NCBI GenBank assembly: GCA_038049695.1
Contig: CP142452.1
Span: 53,464,501-53,528,500 of the forward strand
Reading direction: 5' to 3'
Source: Cinnamomum chago
Lineage: Eukaryota; Streptophyta; Magnoliopsida; Laurales; Lauraceae
DNA: 64,000 nt
Shown: positions 22,701-34,700 of the stretch, piece by piece
Position numbering within the stretch: position 1 is the stretch's first letter
Layout of the letters: the number at the start of each line of letters is the position of its first letter
Translations under genes and position numbers: made by a program
The notes under the pieces: generated by a model
What the model was told of the DNA's origin: nothing
The model's database searches: none
The model's input: only the letters and a program-made list of their open reading frames with translations

Positions 22701-25700
22701 TTTCGTATTGAAAAACATGTATTCCAAAATTTGTGTCAAGCTTTGAAAAACAGAAGCCTTTTAGAAGACTCAAAATTTGTACCAGTAGGAGAACAAGTAG
22801 CCATCTTTCTAATGACCACTGGCCATAGTGTTAGAAACCAAATGGTAGCAGATCGATTCCAACATTCGGGTGAAACCATTAGTCGACATTTCAAGAAAGT
22901 CTTAAAGGCTATAGTAAATCTGGGAAAACAAGTTATCACTCCTCCAACATTTGTAGATGTATCATCTGAAATTGTCAATAATCCTAAATATTATCCATGG
23001 TTTAAAGTATGTTTTAGCTTCCATCCTTTCAATTATTATTTTTTCAACATGATTTTTTTAACATTTAGTAATGTATTTTATCATAATGTGAAGGATTGTG
23101 TGGGGGGCATTGATGGAACACATGTGAGTGCATCATTCCGGTAAAAGACCGGATTCCATATCAAGGTAGAAAAATCTCAGTCACCCAAAATGTGATGTGT
23201 GAATGTTCGTTTGATATGCGTTCCACTTTTGTATATGCTGGTTGGGAAGGATCAGAAAATGACTTTCGAGTTTTTGTGGAAGCTATAACTAACCCTGAAT
23301 TGCATTTTCCACACCCACCTGCAGGTTATTATTTTTTTTTCATGGGTATATATGGCATTTACACATATTTTAGAGTTTCAAATATTATTTCAAATGTTGT
23401 TGTAGGTAAATATTATGTTGTTGACTTTGGCTACACTGGTATGCCGGGATTTCTTATGCCTTATAAAGGAGAGCAGTATCACTTATCACAGTACCATGGA
23501 CGAGGACAAAGGCCTGTAGGAAAGAAAGAGTTATTTAATTATCACCATTCATCATTGCAAAATGTCATTGAGTGGTGTTTTGGTGTGCTGAAGGCAAAAT
23601 TTACCATTTTAAAGCTCATGCCGCCTTATTCATTACGTAGACAGAGGCAAATTGTAATTCTGCATGTGCACTTCATAATTTCATAAAGATGGAAATGTAA
23701 AGCGATAGAGATTTTATTCGGTTTCAGAATGAGGATCTTATAGTTGAGGATAGTGATGGAGAGCATGTGCCTGACATTGGTCCATCAGTACCATTAATAA
23801 TAGGGACGGCCCAAGGACGACAAGAGATTGCACGTGTACGAGATGCACTATTTGCACATTATTGTGCATGAGGAGATTGATTTATGTACAGTTCAATAAT
23901 GATACTGAAATTAGTCCAAAGTTAATGGGTGAAATATATAATATTGAATAGTCTTTGTTAGAAATTAATTTATTATTTTTAATTTATGTATCTTAAATGG
24001 TTGTATTATGATTGTCCATTCTCAGTGACATAATCCAAGAATGTTGTCAAACACTCTCAAATTTTATTCCTTCAGAACAAATTCTGAGAGAATGTTACCA
24101 AACAAGTTTTACTGACTTCATTCTAAGAATGGGAACGTTCTAGAACAACTCATGCTCAGAATGAATCTATTTCTAGACTCGGAATGATGCCAAACAAGCC
24201 CTAAATTAACGGAAAAAGATTATGTGGGAACTCCTTTAGAAGATCGTCCAGCCATATTTCCAAAAATAAAATTTAAAAATAATAATAGTAATAGCCTTCT
24301 TTTTGTGAGAATTAATATAAGGGGAGAAAATGAAAGTTAATATAATATATTATAAACTAATAAATATGGAATCTCAAATTTAAATGATAAAAATACCTCC
24401 AAATTTTTTAAGGCCCTTTAATCTTGTCTCTTGATGACTTGATCTTTGGCCCTCCAAAAACTTCTTAGAGAGAGTGAAAGAGTTGAATGCTTTGAGAGAG
24501 AGCGAGAGAGTGTATTAAGAGTGAGAGAATTGTATAATTTGGTGAGAAATGAGAATGTGAGGGTTAGACTATTTATAGACTTCGTAAAATTCAAAAAGAC
24601 ACAAAACACCCCTTATATGACCGTTTTATGGCTGTTGGGGAGGGGGGTAAAATGGAAAATTTACATGAAATTACCTGTTTTAGGCTGTTGGGGTGGGCCA
24701 AGCGGGTCGTGCCTAGCAGGCTGACCGTTATGGACAGGTCAGCCCATAGCGTGCCATGCCTAAACGGGGCGGTGCCAAAATGGGCCGACTGTGCCAAATC
24801 CCTCGGTCGTGGGCCGTTGACTAGTGGGCTAGATCGTGCATTACGGGCCAGCCCGCCCCATTTGACATCCCTATCCACATCTATTAACGAAGTGACCCCA
24901 AATAGACGATACAATTTCATAATGAACAAAAAGAGTTAATCGATTTTAGTCCATATAATAGGATTAAGGCTAGTTAATCGAGCTTAGTGGCTTAACGCGT
25001 TAATTTTAGTGTTAAGAATAGTTTTAGTGAGTTTCGGGGTGATTGGAGTCAGTTTGAGGGTAGTAGGGTGTATTTTGTGATTTAAGATAAATAAGAGGGG
25101 TTAGATGTAATTTCAGAAACTTGGTGTAGTGGGTGCATGTGCATCGGGTAGTTCTCATCATGCACGTCATTTTTCACATGGGCTCGTCGCGGTCTGGCGG
25201 CCTGAAGCCCATCTAAAAGCGCATATTCATTTTAGTCCCCAAAAGCCCTAATTAGTAAATAGAGAAAACCTTCTCTACAAGAAGATTGGGCTCCTTCCTT
25301 TTCCAATGTCACCTCAACTCCCTCTTCTTCTCTACCCTTTACTTCCCTCCTCATTTTCTCTCTCCAAGCACAAGTCTTCCAATAATTTCCAAGCAAGCAA
25401 GGGCTCCCCAAACTCCTAGAGTCTTCACCATCATGTTCCTCAACTCCTCCCTCCTTCTCCCTTTTCTAGGTAAGCAAACCCTCCCAAACAACATGCAGTT
25501 TCATTTCTTTCATGTTGGGGTCATGCATTCTAACATTGGTCATGTTTTTCTTCTTTTGGCATGTAAGTGGTGATTTGTAGCATTGGATTAGTGTGGGGTG
25601 TGGAGTGCAAAGACTTGGAAACCTTAGGCACCAAATAGGGTATTTTTGTGTAAACAAGTGAAGGCAAGTGAATAAATGTTAATAGCATGACTATTATGCT

Positions 25701-28700
25701 TTGAATGTTTGATTCCATGTTTTTATCCATGTAGTTACCTTATTTAAAGCCCATTTATGATGAGTGGTGGTAGATTTAAGGTTTTTATGAATGTAGTGAA
25801 TGTGGGCGGCTGAATGGATTAATGGAGGTGGAAGAAGGAGAGGTGGATCGGATGATAGGGTGTAGATTGTAAAGAAGAAGGTCAGCAGCAAGTCAGCTTG
25901 ACCAATGGGTCAGCCCACAACCCATGTATTGGGTCAGCCCACAAGTCAATATTGTATGAGTTGTCTCCAGATATTAGATAGATATTAGTTTCCTTATCTA
26001 TTCATGTAATCTTGTAATCAGATCTAATTCAGATCCACTAATCTAGGATACAATGTTATATATGTAACCATCGTCCATTCAAAGGAAAATACAGTAATAT
26101 GCAATTCTATTGCAAATCGTCTCTCTCTCTTGTATAGTTTTGTTCTCACTCTGGTTGCTTCTAGTTTGGATCAAGAGTCTCTAACATGGTATCAGAGCCA
26201 TGAAAGCCAATCTGTGATCATCTGAGATCATCTTCTTCAGCCGGATCCTCTTTGATCATACCTGATCATCTCAGATCAGGCGTGGCCCACCTGTGATCAT
26301 CACCATCACCATCTCAGCGGATTCCTCCATCTTGGTCGCCTGAATATTCTCCTATTTATGAAGATTTTTCCAACATTTATTGCTCATCAGAGGTATGTCT
26401 TCTACCTATTTTTCTGAAACTTCAGTTTTCTCCATTTGTTTCCATCTCGGCCGTCCAAAATCCTAGATCTGGATTTGTTTTTATCCAGACCACTTCCAAT
26501 AGTTGCGGGATTTTCCTGTTCACCCATCCCCACTCTATGATCTATCAAGAGATCACCAGGTGGGGCCCAGGTACTGCTCATCTCCCCTGACGACCTGGAC
26601 GACTTTGTCTTCTGGATGTTGTGTTTCTGCATTTTGTCTACTGCTGCCTGTTTTGTTTGCTTACTGCTGGGTACTACTAGTTACTGCTAGTTAGTGCAAT
26701 AATTCATCATTATTGTTATTACTGCTGTTGGTCTACTGCTGTTAGTACTTCCTGCTTTCTGGATTGTTTACCTGTTCTGGGTACTGTGGGTTAATTTCAA
26801 ATCTGGATAGACTTCTGGGGCTGAATTTCTCCTTATTTCAGACTGTGAGCACCTTGTTTTGCTTCAATGTCTTCTGATCGAAGTGTATCGGGAATTACTG
26901 TCATCCTTGATGGCACAAATTATCCCTATTGGTCCCATCTCATGCAAAATTTCCTCAAAGGTCAAAAACTGGAAATATGTTGCTCAGCAAATCCCTCAAC
27001 CAGACAGTAAGGATGCAACTTTTGAGGAATGGGAAGCTTCTGTTGGGAAAATAAATTCTTGGATTGCCAATTCAGTCAATCCATCTATTGGAAATCAATT
27101 AGCTAAATTCAATTATCCTAAGGCTGCTTGGGATTATTTGGCACGATTGTATACTCAGTCTAATGCTGCTCGCCGATATCAGTTAGAATGGGAAATCAAA
27201 ACTGCAGACCAAGGGAATGACTCCATTCATGATTTCTTTATCAAAATGACTGGCTTATGGGATCAATTGGCTCTAATGGAACCCACTTTTAAAACAACTG
27301 ATGATGCTCACACCTTTGAAGTCTATAGGCGACAGACTCGCCTGGTTCAGTTTCTTATGGCCCTCCGCCCTGATTTTGAACATGTTCGTGGTCAGTTATT
27401 ACATCGGTCACCACTGCCTTTCGTTGATACGGCACTCTCGGAACATTTGGCAGAAGAACAAACTCAACTTTCTCTTACAAGGAAGAAACATGTGGAGCCC
27501 ACACATGTCCTGTCAGCAAATGTTAGTACCCCACAGCATGATCGCTCCTTTCCATCTGGTACCAATGACTTTTGCAACTATTGTAAGAAGAAAGGACACT
27601 GGAAACGGGACTGGCCAACCAGACCTCCAAGGCCGAACAATAAGACCAAACACTCTGGTCAGCAGCCCAATCGTGGTCCCATGCAATCTTATCCACAGCG
27701 ACCCTATGCAGCCAATGTTACTGAAGATGATAGCTTTGTGCCTCCACAAATGGATCTTGCATCTCAAATTCAGGCTATGGTTGATGAGCACATGCAGCAG
27801 TTGTTTCTAGCTTCCTCCACTGGTTCTGCTTCTCAGATGGCCACTACCCCCTCAGCCTCTGGTTCTGCCATGTCCATTTCTGGTCCTTCAGGTACTCATG
27901 ATACTACATGGATTTTTTATTCTGGTGCTTCCTATCATATGACAAATGATGTTTCCAAACTTCATAATTGTTATACTCCTGCTAGCTCTCTCACTATCCA
28001 AACAGCTGAGGCCACTCCTTTACCAGTTTCTCTTATTGGCTCCATTTCAAATAAGTTGCTCTCTCTTACTAATGTTTTGTGTGTTCCTCACTTGTCTATC
28101 AACTTGATCTCTGTTAGTCAATTGACTTCTTCTGGATTTCTTGTCTCATTTTCCTCTACTGGCTGTTCTGTGCAGGATCCGCACACCGGGAGACAGATTG
28201 GGACAGGCCTTAGGTCAGGAGAACTTTACTATCTCCGCTCGCTGCACCTTCCATCATCCACAATATCCCCTGCCGCCCTTGTTTCATCTTCATCACCCTT
28301 TGCTCTTTGGCACTCTCGTTTACGCCATTTATCTTTTAATAAAATGATTTTTTTATGTTCTAGTGGTGTATTTGGTAACATTTCTGTATCAGACATTTCT
28401 ACCTGTTTTGGTTGCCAATTTGGTAAACATCATGCATTCCCTTATAATAAAAGCACTTCTCTTTCTACTGCTCCTTTTGCTTTAGTGCATTCTGATGTCT
28501 GGGGACCGGCCTCTCAGCCCACGAAAGGCGGTTCCATTTATTATGTGGTGTTTATTGATGATTTCACTAGATATACATGGTTGTATTTGATGAAAAATCG
28601 TTCGGAGTTGTATAATATCTACACTGTTTTCTCCACCATGGTTTCCACTCAATTCGACACGAGGATAAAAATATTCAGGTCTGATTCAGGGGGAGAATAC

Positions 28701-31700
28701 ATGTCCCACAAATTTCGCTCTTACCTGACCAGTCAAGGGACTCTAGCTCAATTATCTTGTCCTGCCACACCACAACAAAATGTAGCAGAACGGAAACACA
28801 GACATATCCTAGAGACTGCTAGATCCTTGATTTATTCCTCACATGTTCCGCTGCAATTTTGGGGGGAAGCAGTCCTGACTGCCATCTATTTGATTAACAG
28901 AACACCATCCTCTGTCTTATCTGGCACATCTCCATATGAAAAATTGTTCTCTTGTAAACCGGCCTTGTCTCATCTAAAGGTATTTGGCTGCACCTGTTTT
29001 GTTCTGTTGCATGACAATGAGAGAACCAAACTTTCCCCTAAATCCACTGTCTATGTATTCTTAGGGTATGGCATCGAACAAAAAGGCTATCGATGCTATG
29101 ACCCTAAAACCAACAAGCTACGGGTCTCGCGTAATGTCACCTTCTTGGAACATATACCTTTCTACACATTACCTACTTCATCCCCTTCCCCTGAGCAACC
29201 TACGGTTTACCCTCTTGATCCCTTTCCAGACCTGTTTCCCTCCGATACACCTTCTCCTCCACCCCTGCAGGTCTATCATCGTCGGCCCAAAACTCCGTCT
29301 GCTCATTCTGACTCGGCAGCACCACCTCCTACTCCTGACCCGGGGCCTATCTCCTCTGCTCCAGATGTGCAGGATCCTCCTCAAACTCGAAGGTATCCAG
29401 TGCGCACCAGAATCCCTCCCACTCGATTTGGCTTTGTTTGTACTGAACATTTTTCTCCATCCTATAAGTCCTTTCTTGCAGCAATTCATACCTTGGCAGA
29501 ACCACAATCATATAAGGAGGCCATTGCTCATCCGAACTGGCGGTCTGCCATCGCAGACGAACTTGCAGCTGTGCAGAAAACTCACACATGGGATCTTGTT
29601 CCTCTTCCCTCTGGAAAACGGGCTATCGGCTGCAAATGGATATTTAAGATCAAGACCAAATCTGATGGATCTGTTGATCGCTACAAGGCTCGCTTGGTTG
29701 CCAAAGGCTACACACAAGAATATGGGGTAGATTATGAGACCTTTGCTCCGGTTGCTAAGATGACAACAGTCCGTACTTTCATCTCTGTTGCCGCTATTAG
29801 ACATTGGCCACTCTATCAGCTTGATGTCAAGAATGCATTTTTTAATGGATTCCTTCTGGAAGAAATCTATATGCATTCTCCTCCAAGCGTCGAGAGACCT
29901 CCTCATTATGTGTGTCGTCTCAACCGTGCTTTATATGGACTCAAACAAGCCCCTCGTGCTTGGTTTGAACGGTTTAGCACCTGTATTATCAGCATTGGTT
30001 TTTCCCAGAGTACCCATGACTCTGCTCTCTTCACTCGCTATTCGCGATCTGGCTGTGTTTTCCTATTACTCTATGTCGATGATATGATTATCACTGGCAG
30101 TGATACTTCTGGTATTCTATTCTTAAAGCGTTTTCTTCATCGACAATTTGAGATGAAAGATTTGGGTCATCTGCGGTATTTTCTAGGCATTGAAGTTGCC
30201 TACTCTCACACAGGATATCTTTTATCACAAACAAAATACTGCAATGACGTTCTTCAACGAGCTGGACTCACAGATCTTAAACCGGTCTCTACTCCAATTG
30301 AACATAATCTGAAGCTTCGAACTACTGATGGAGATCTACTTTACTCATTATCGTGAAGTGGTCGGCAGCTTGGTTTATCTGACCATCACCAGACCAGATA
30401 TTGCCTATGCGGTACATGTGGTCAGTCAATTTGTTGCGCGACCCACTCATCTTCACTGGGCTGCTGTACTGCGCATATTGAGATACTTACAAGGAAGTTC
30501 CAACCGTGCCCTCCTTCTTTCCTCTAGTCAAGATCTTACTCTGCATGGCTATTCTGATTCAGACTGGACAGGAGATATCAATGATCGGCGCTCTACCACA
30601 GGCTTCTCCATCTTTCTTGGCTCCTCTCTTGTCTCTTCGAAAAGCAAGAAACAGGAAGTTGTCTCACGGTCATCCACTGAAGCTGAATATCGTGCTATAT
30701 CTCACACTACCACTGAAATTATTTGGCTTCGTTGGTTACTTCGTGATTTAGGAGTTCTAATTCCTAAATCCACCCCTCTTTACGGACAGTGAAAGTGCAC
30801 GGAAACTGGCAACAAATGATGTCTTTCATGAACGGTCCAAACATCTTGAAGTTGACTGTCATTTCATACGTCAACATGTTCGGAGTGGTACTATAAAGCT
30901 TTTCCAGATTTCCTCAGCTGCCCAGATCGCAAATTTTTTCACCAAAAGCCACTCCACCTCTCGTTTTTTGGAGCTCGTTCCCAAGCTCTCGATGGTCACT
31001 TTCTCCCATCCAAACTTGAGACGGGGTGTAAAGAAGAAGGTCAGCAGCAAGTCAGCTTGACCAATGGGTCAGCCCACAACCCATGTATTGGGTCAGCCCA
31101 CAAGTCAATATTGTATGAGTTGTCTCTAGATATTAGATAGATATTAGTTTCCTTATCTATTCATGTAATCTTGTAATCAGATCTAATTCAGATCCACTAA
31201 TCTAGGATACAATGTTATATATGTAACCATCGTCCATTCAAAGGAATATACAGTAATATGCAATTCCATTGCAAATCGTCTCTCTCTCTCTCTTGTATAG
31301 TTCTGTTCTCACTTTGGTTGCTTCTAGTTTGGATCAAGAGTCTCTATGACCCCTTTCGAGGGTGTGGAATGCCCTCTCTATGCTGGTGAATGAAGGTTGT
31401 GACATGGGGAAGAAAATCCCCCTTCAACCAAAGAAAACGGGGTTTCCCTGTTTCAAGGCTCGAACACTTTGGTGGACTGAGACTTACTTGGGTCGCCCGA
31501 CGCTGGAAACGTTGAGTCAAAAAATGTACATTGTAGCTGTCGAGGGACCGAAGGTGTTCTGTCGATCGACCGAAGGACCCCTTCGGGTGACCGAAGGTTT
31601 ACTTCGGTCTAAAATCCAAAGAGACTCCATTTTCCCTGAATCAACTAGTAACCCTTCGGTGGACTGAAACTAGAGTGTCCAGTAAACCAACCTTTGAATG

Positions 31701-34700
31701 CACGGTCGACCAAACTCCAAGCCTCGGTCAACTAAATAACACAAGTTTGGGTAGGACTTATTCATATTACTTGGACTAAAGGATTGGAATCCCTTATCCC
31801 TAAACCAAGACCACTAGCTTAGTTAACGATCAATATGAGTTGGACCAATGGTAAGGGAATGCGTGAGCTCGATGCCTCCTAACGGGTTGTACGGCAGTTC
31901 ATGTGGGACCCATATTGCACTAAGTAGTGAATCGGATCCTGGGATGCCGGCATCCTTCAAAAGCACTAAATTCTCTTTCTAGGCTATCCTGGGACCGTCT
32001 AGTCGATGTGTTCGACAATATGGACCTTACATGCGCAAGGCAACCCCTAACCCTAGGTTGGCTTCGCATGTATCCCTTTGACTCATGAATCATGAATTGT
32101 CGGTTATGTTCGTGTGCATGTACTTTACATGACGTGTGCATGTATCCATTCCTCTCGTCAGTATTTACACTGTTTTGTTTAATGTATGTCAGACGCAGTA
32201 ATAGTATGCATTTGTATGGATCTATGGATCTATGGGCCCAACTTTGGTTAGCATCTCCTGGGAGATGGTCTGTGCGTAGTTGATCCGTTAGGGAGTGTCC
32301 CGGGCTAGTGCAGGGGTACCGGGGACTACTCAGTTTCTGGATAAGGTTTGGGTGAAACACGCATGTGGAGTACTACCTATCCTCGGGGTTTTTTTTTTTT
32401 TAATATCCGATGAGAGTCCATCCAAACACTGTACCTGTGTTATACGATTCTTCGAGTCATGCACCACTCGGCTAATTCAGTCTCCCATGGTTTAGGCGTC
32501 ACCCCGTGGTTAGGGCTTATTTGAATGCATGTATTTACCGTCTACAAATCGGGAGGTGGGCATACACCATCGGGCCGACGCAAATTAGGTGAGTTAATGC
32601 GCAACCATGCTATTTGCATTTCTTTAACCGGATTCTCCTGGATTGCATTATGATTGTGATCGGGCCAATCCCGATGCATTAGCCTATGCGAAGTGTCAAG
32701 TTGCTAGAGTTCGTGGCTAGGGTTACGTCTTAATGATTCCTATGGAATTTACTCATGCTTATATGCCTAGCTCTCCGCTCATTATCGCTCTTATGATCTT
32801 TTTTTGACCTTATTCTTTATTGATGCATATTATTTGTTTCTTTACATTTATTTAGCTACCATATTATTGTAATCTAACGATGCTACATTTGTTGCTTAGG
32901 TACCAAAACCCCCACCGAGACGGAGGCTGAGGCGTTCCCAGCAGATCCGCCAGTTGAGATGTATCACGAGTGGTGCGCCGACAACGTAGTCTGATGTCGT
33001 CGTGTCGAACGCCAGAGAGCCATAAATCTTACCCTGTTTGGACTCCTTTTATTTTGAGATTACACTATCTTTTGGTAGGTCATTGTTTTTGTTATTGACC
33101 TTAAACTGAAACTCTTAACACATTTGTAATTAAACTTAAATTAATGCATTTCTGTTACTTGTATCAGATCTACTATTAGTTGTCGTGTTTGATTTACCAT
33201 CTGCACAAATTTTATGAATTGACGCTTCCGTGATTCGATTATGATGATTGATCATCATTCATAACCTCACAGCGAACTTCAATCCACCCGGAATTGGGGC
33301 CACAGATGTAATTCCAAGAAAAAATTCAAATTGGCCATGATTCTCGCGCTCCGGGGATGAAGTTCGAATCTGACCGGATCTTGGGTGCATGACAGATAAC
33401 TGTTAGATTGTGTGGTCTCAATCCATCAGTTGATGTAATAAATTGATTAATTTCTTTATTTATCAATAGAATCATGCTTTCCTTTCATGAGATGAATGGT
33501 GTTTTATTACTTAATGCACATGACCAATACATATGACATGATGGTTCATGAGATGAACCGGGTCCCATTAGTATATTAGATGTGATATATGTATATGGAT
33601 GAGATCCACATACGGGAGACATGTATCACAAATCTTATACTTAAAATATCTTCACAACCAGTGATGAGACCGGGCATCTCATCTGATAAGGTTGCAGCAC
33701 TTTGATCACTATTAGATAGTGTGATTTGTCTCGATCAATAGAATGGAAGATTCTGGATCACGGTGCTGGTACATTGGATGTATTGAAGGACCATGAGAAG
33801 CACCTTATGAAATATTGTCTCGATTTAAGGACTGCACTCATAATTCCCTAGCAATAGGCTCTCAATCCTAGGACATTGATCAACTCAAGTTTCTATCTAT
33901 TCATTTGCTTTGAGTCACCAATAAGTGAGGCCAACTGTAGGTCAACACCTCGGTGTCTTGGGTACGTGGTAGTAGGACTGTTAGAACATCCAATGGTCAA
34001 GATGAAATCTATCTATATTATCCTCTTGTGCCAATTAATGGATTTGTCATTAGTAAGTGCGGACCCATCTCGATTAAGAGTTAATTGGATGGTACTGATG
34101 AACACTGTGATTAATCGGGGCTCAAGGATAATAAGATGTAGATCTAAGATTGGATGGGACAGACTTATTCCAATTGATCCATGGATAATGATAGAGGGGC
34201 CTACTTGTGGTAATTGGGAAGTTTAGGGTCTTCATTGTAATTTATTCCTAAGACTGGAGTGCAATTGCATTTATATAGTGGTGTTATTTGCAATTAACTA
34301 TGAGCCCGGATTGCATATGAGATGTGGGGTCGCGAGTCCTAGTTGGAGCCAACTTCTAAGGAATCCCTAGTGGTCCCCACGCTAGACCAAGAATTAGAAA
34401 GTTACTAATTCTACTTGAACTCCAAAAGGAAGGAATTAGAAAGTTACTATTTCTATTTGAAGTGAGACTTCTAATAGTGGTAATAGTAAGCTACTAATTT
34501 GTGTGGAAGTGTGATTTCTAATGCAATTAGTAAGAGAGTCATAAGAGGAGGTTTGTAGGCTATAAATATAGGAGAATATAGGGCTGGACGTCCAATGCAA
34601 ATCCCCACCTAGGGATTCATGCCCAAAACCCCTTTGTGCAAGTTGTTGCACAATACTTCTTCTCCTCTTTCTCTTCTAGTTCCTTGGAGTTTCTAGTAGA

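Larger units (their letters stand above)
19562..24201 (+). mobile_element. PIF/Harbinger element nested in hAT element C
   Basis: 4,640 bp. The ends GGGCCCGTTTGGCATCA and, from the right, GGGCTTGTTTGGCATCA match at 15 of 17 bases. They are flanked by TAA (19559-19561 and 24202-24204), the 3-bp target typical of Harbinger. It carries both required genes, a Myb/SANT-like protein and a DDE nuclease. A second terminus-like motif (AACAAACAGGGCC then TAA) at 20189-20204 may mark a smaller relative or an internal copy. Confidence 0.82.
17189..24873 (-). mobile_element. hAT element C (Ac-like), split by a Harbinger element
   Basis: Ends TAGGCATGACAAACGGGCC and, from the right, TAGGGATGTCAAATGGGGC. 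The 8-bp flanks TTCACATC (17181-17188) and TCCACATC (24874-24881) match at 7 of 8. The outer DNA is L1 LINE on both sides, which confirms the insertion point. Without the 4.64-kb Harbinger insertion, the hAT is about 3.04 kb, a normal autonomous size. The transposase is on the minus strand. Confidence 0.9.
25868..31346 (+). mobile_element. Ty1/copia element C
   Basis: Two LTRs of about 320 bp start TGTAAAGAAGAAGG. By eye they differ at about six bases and one CT repeat. A tRNA-Met primer site follows the 5' LTR and a GACGGGG purine tract precedes the 3' LTR. The 3' LTR stops at TCTCTA where the 5' LTR reads TCTCTAACA. The flanks GTAGAT and TGACC show no target duplication. The element is full length (5.48 kb) and has one 1165-codon frame, but several key residues are lost. 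Confidence 0.93.

Noticed and set aside
25280..25890. Small plus- and minus-strand frames near copia C as host genes
   Set aside because: CT-rich leader-like DNA, no domain, no splice-consistent partner exons.
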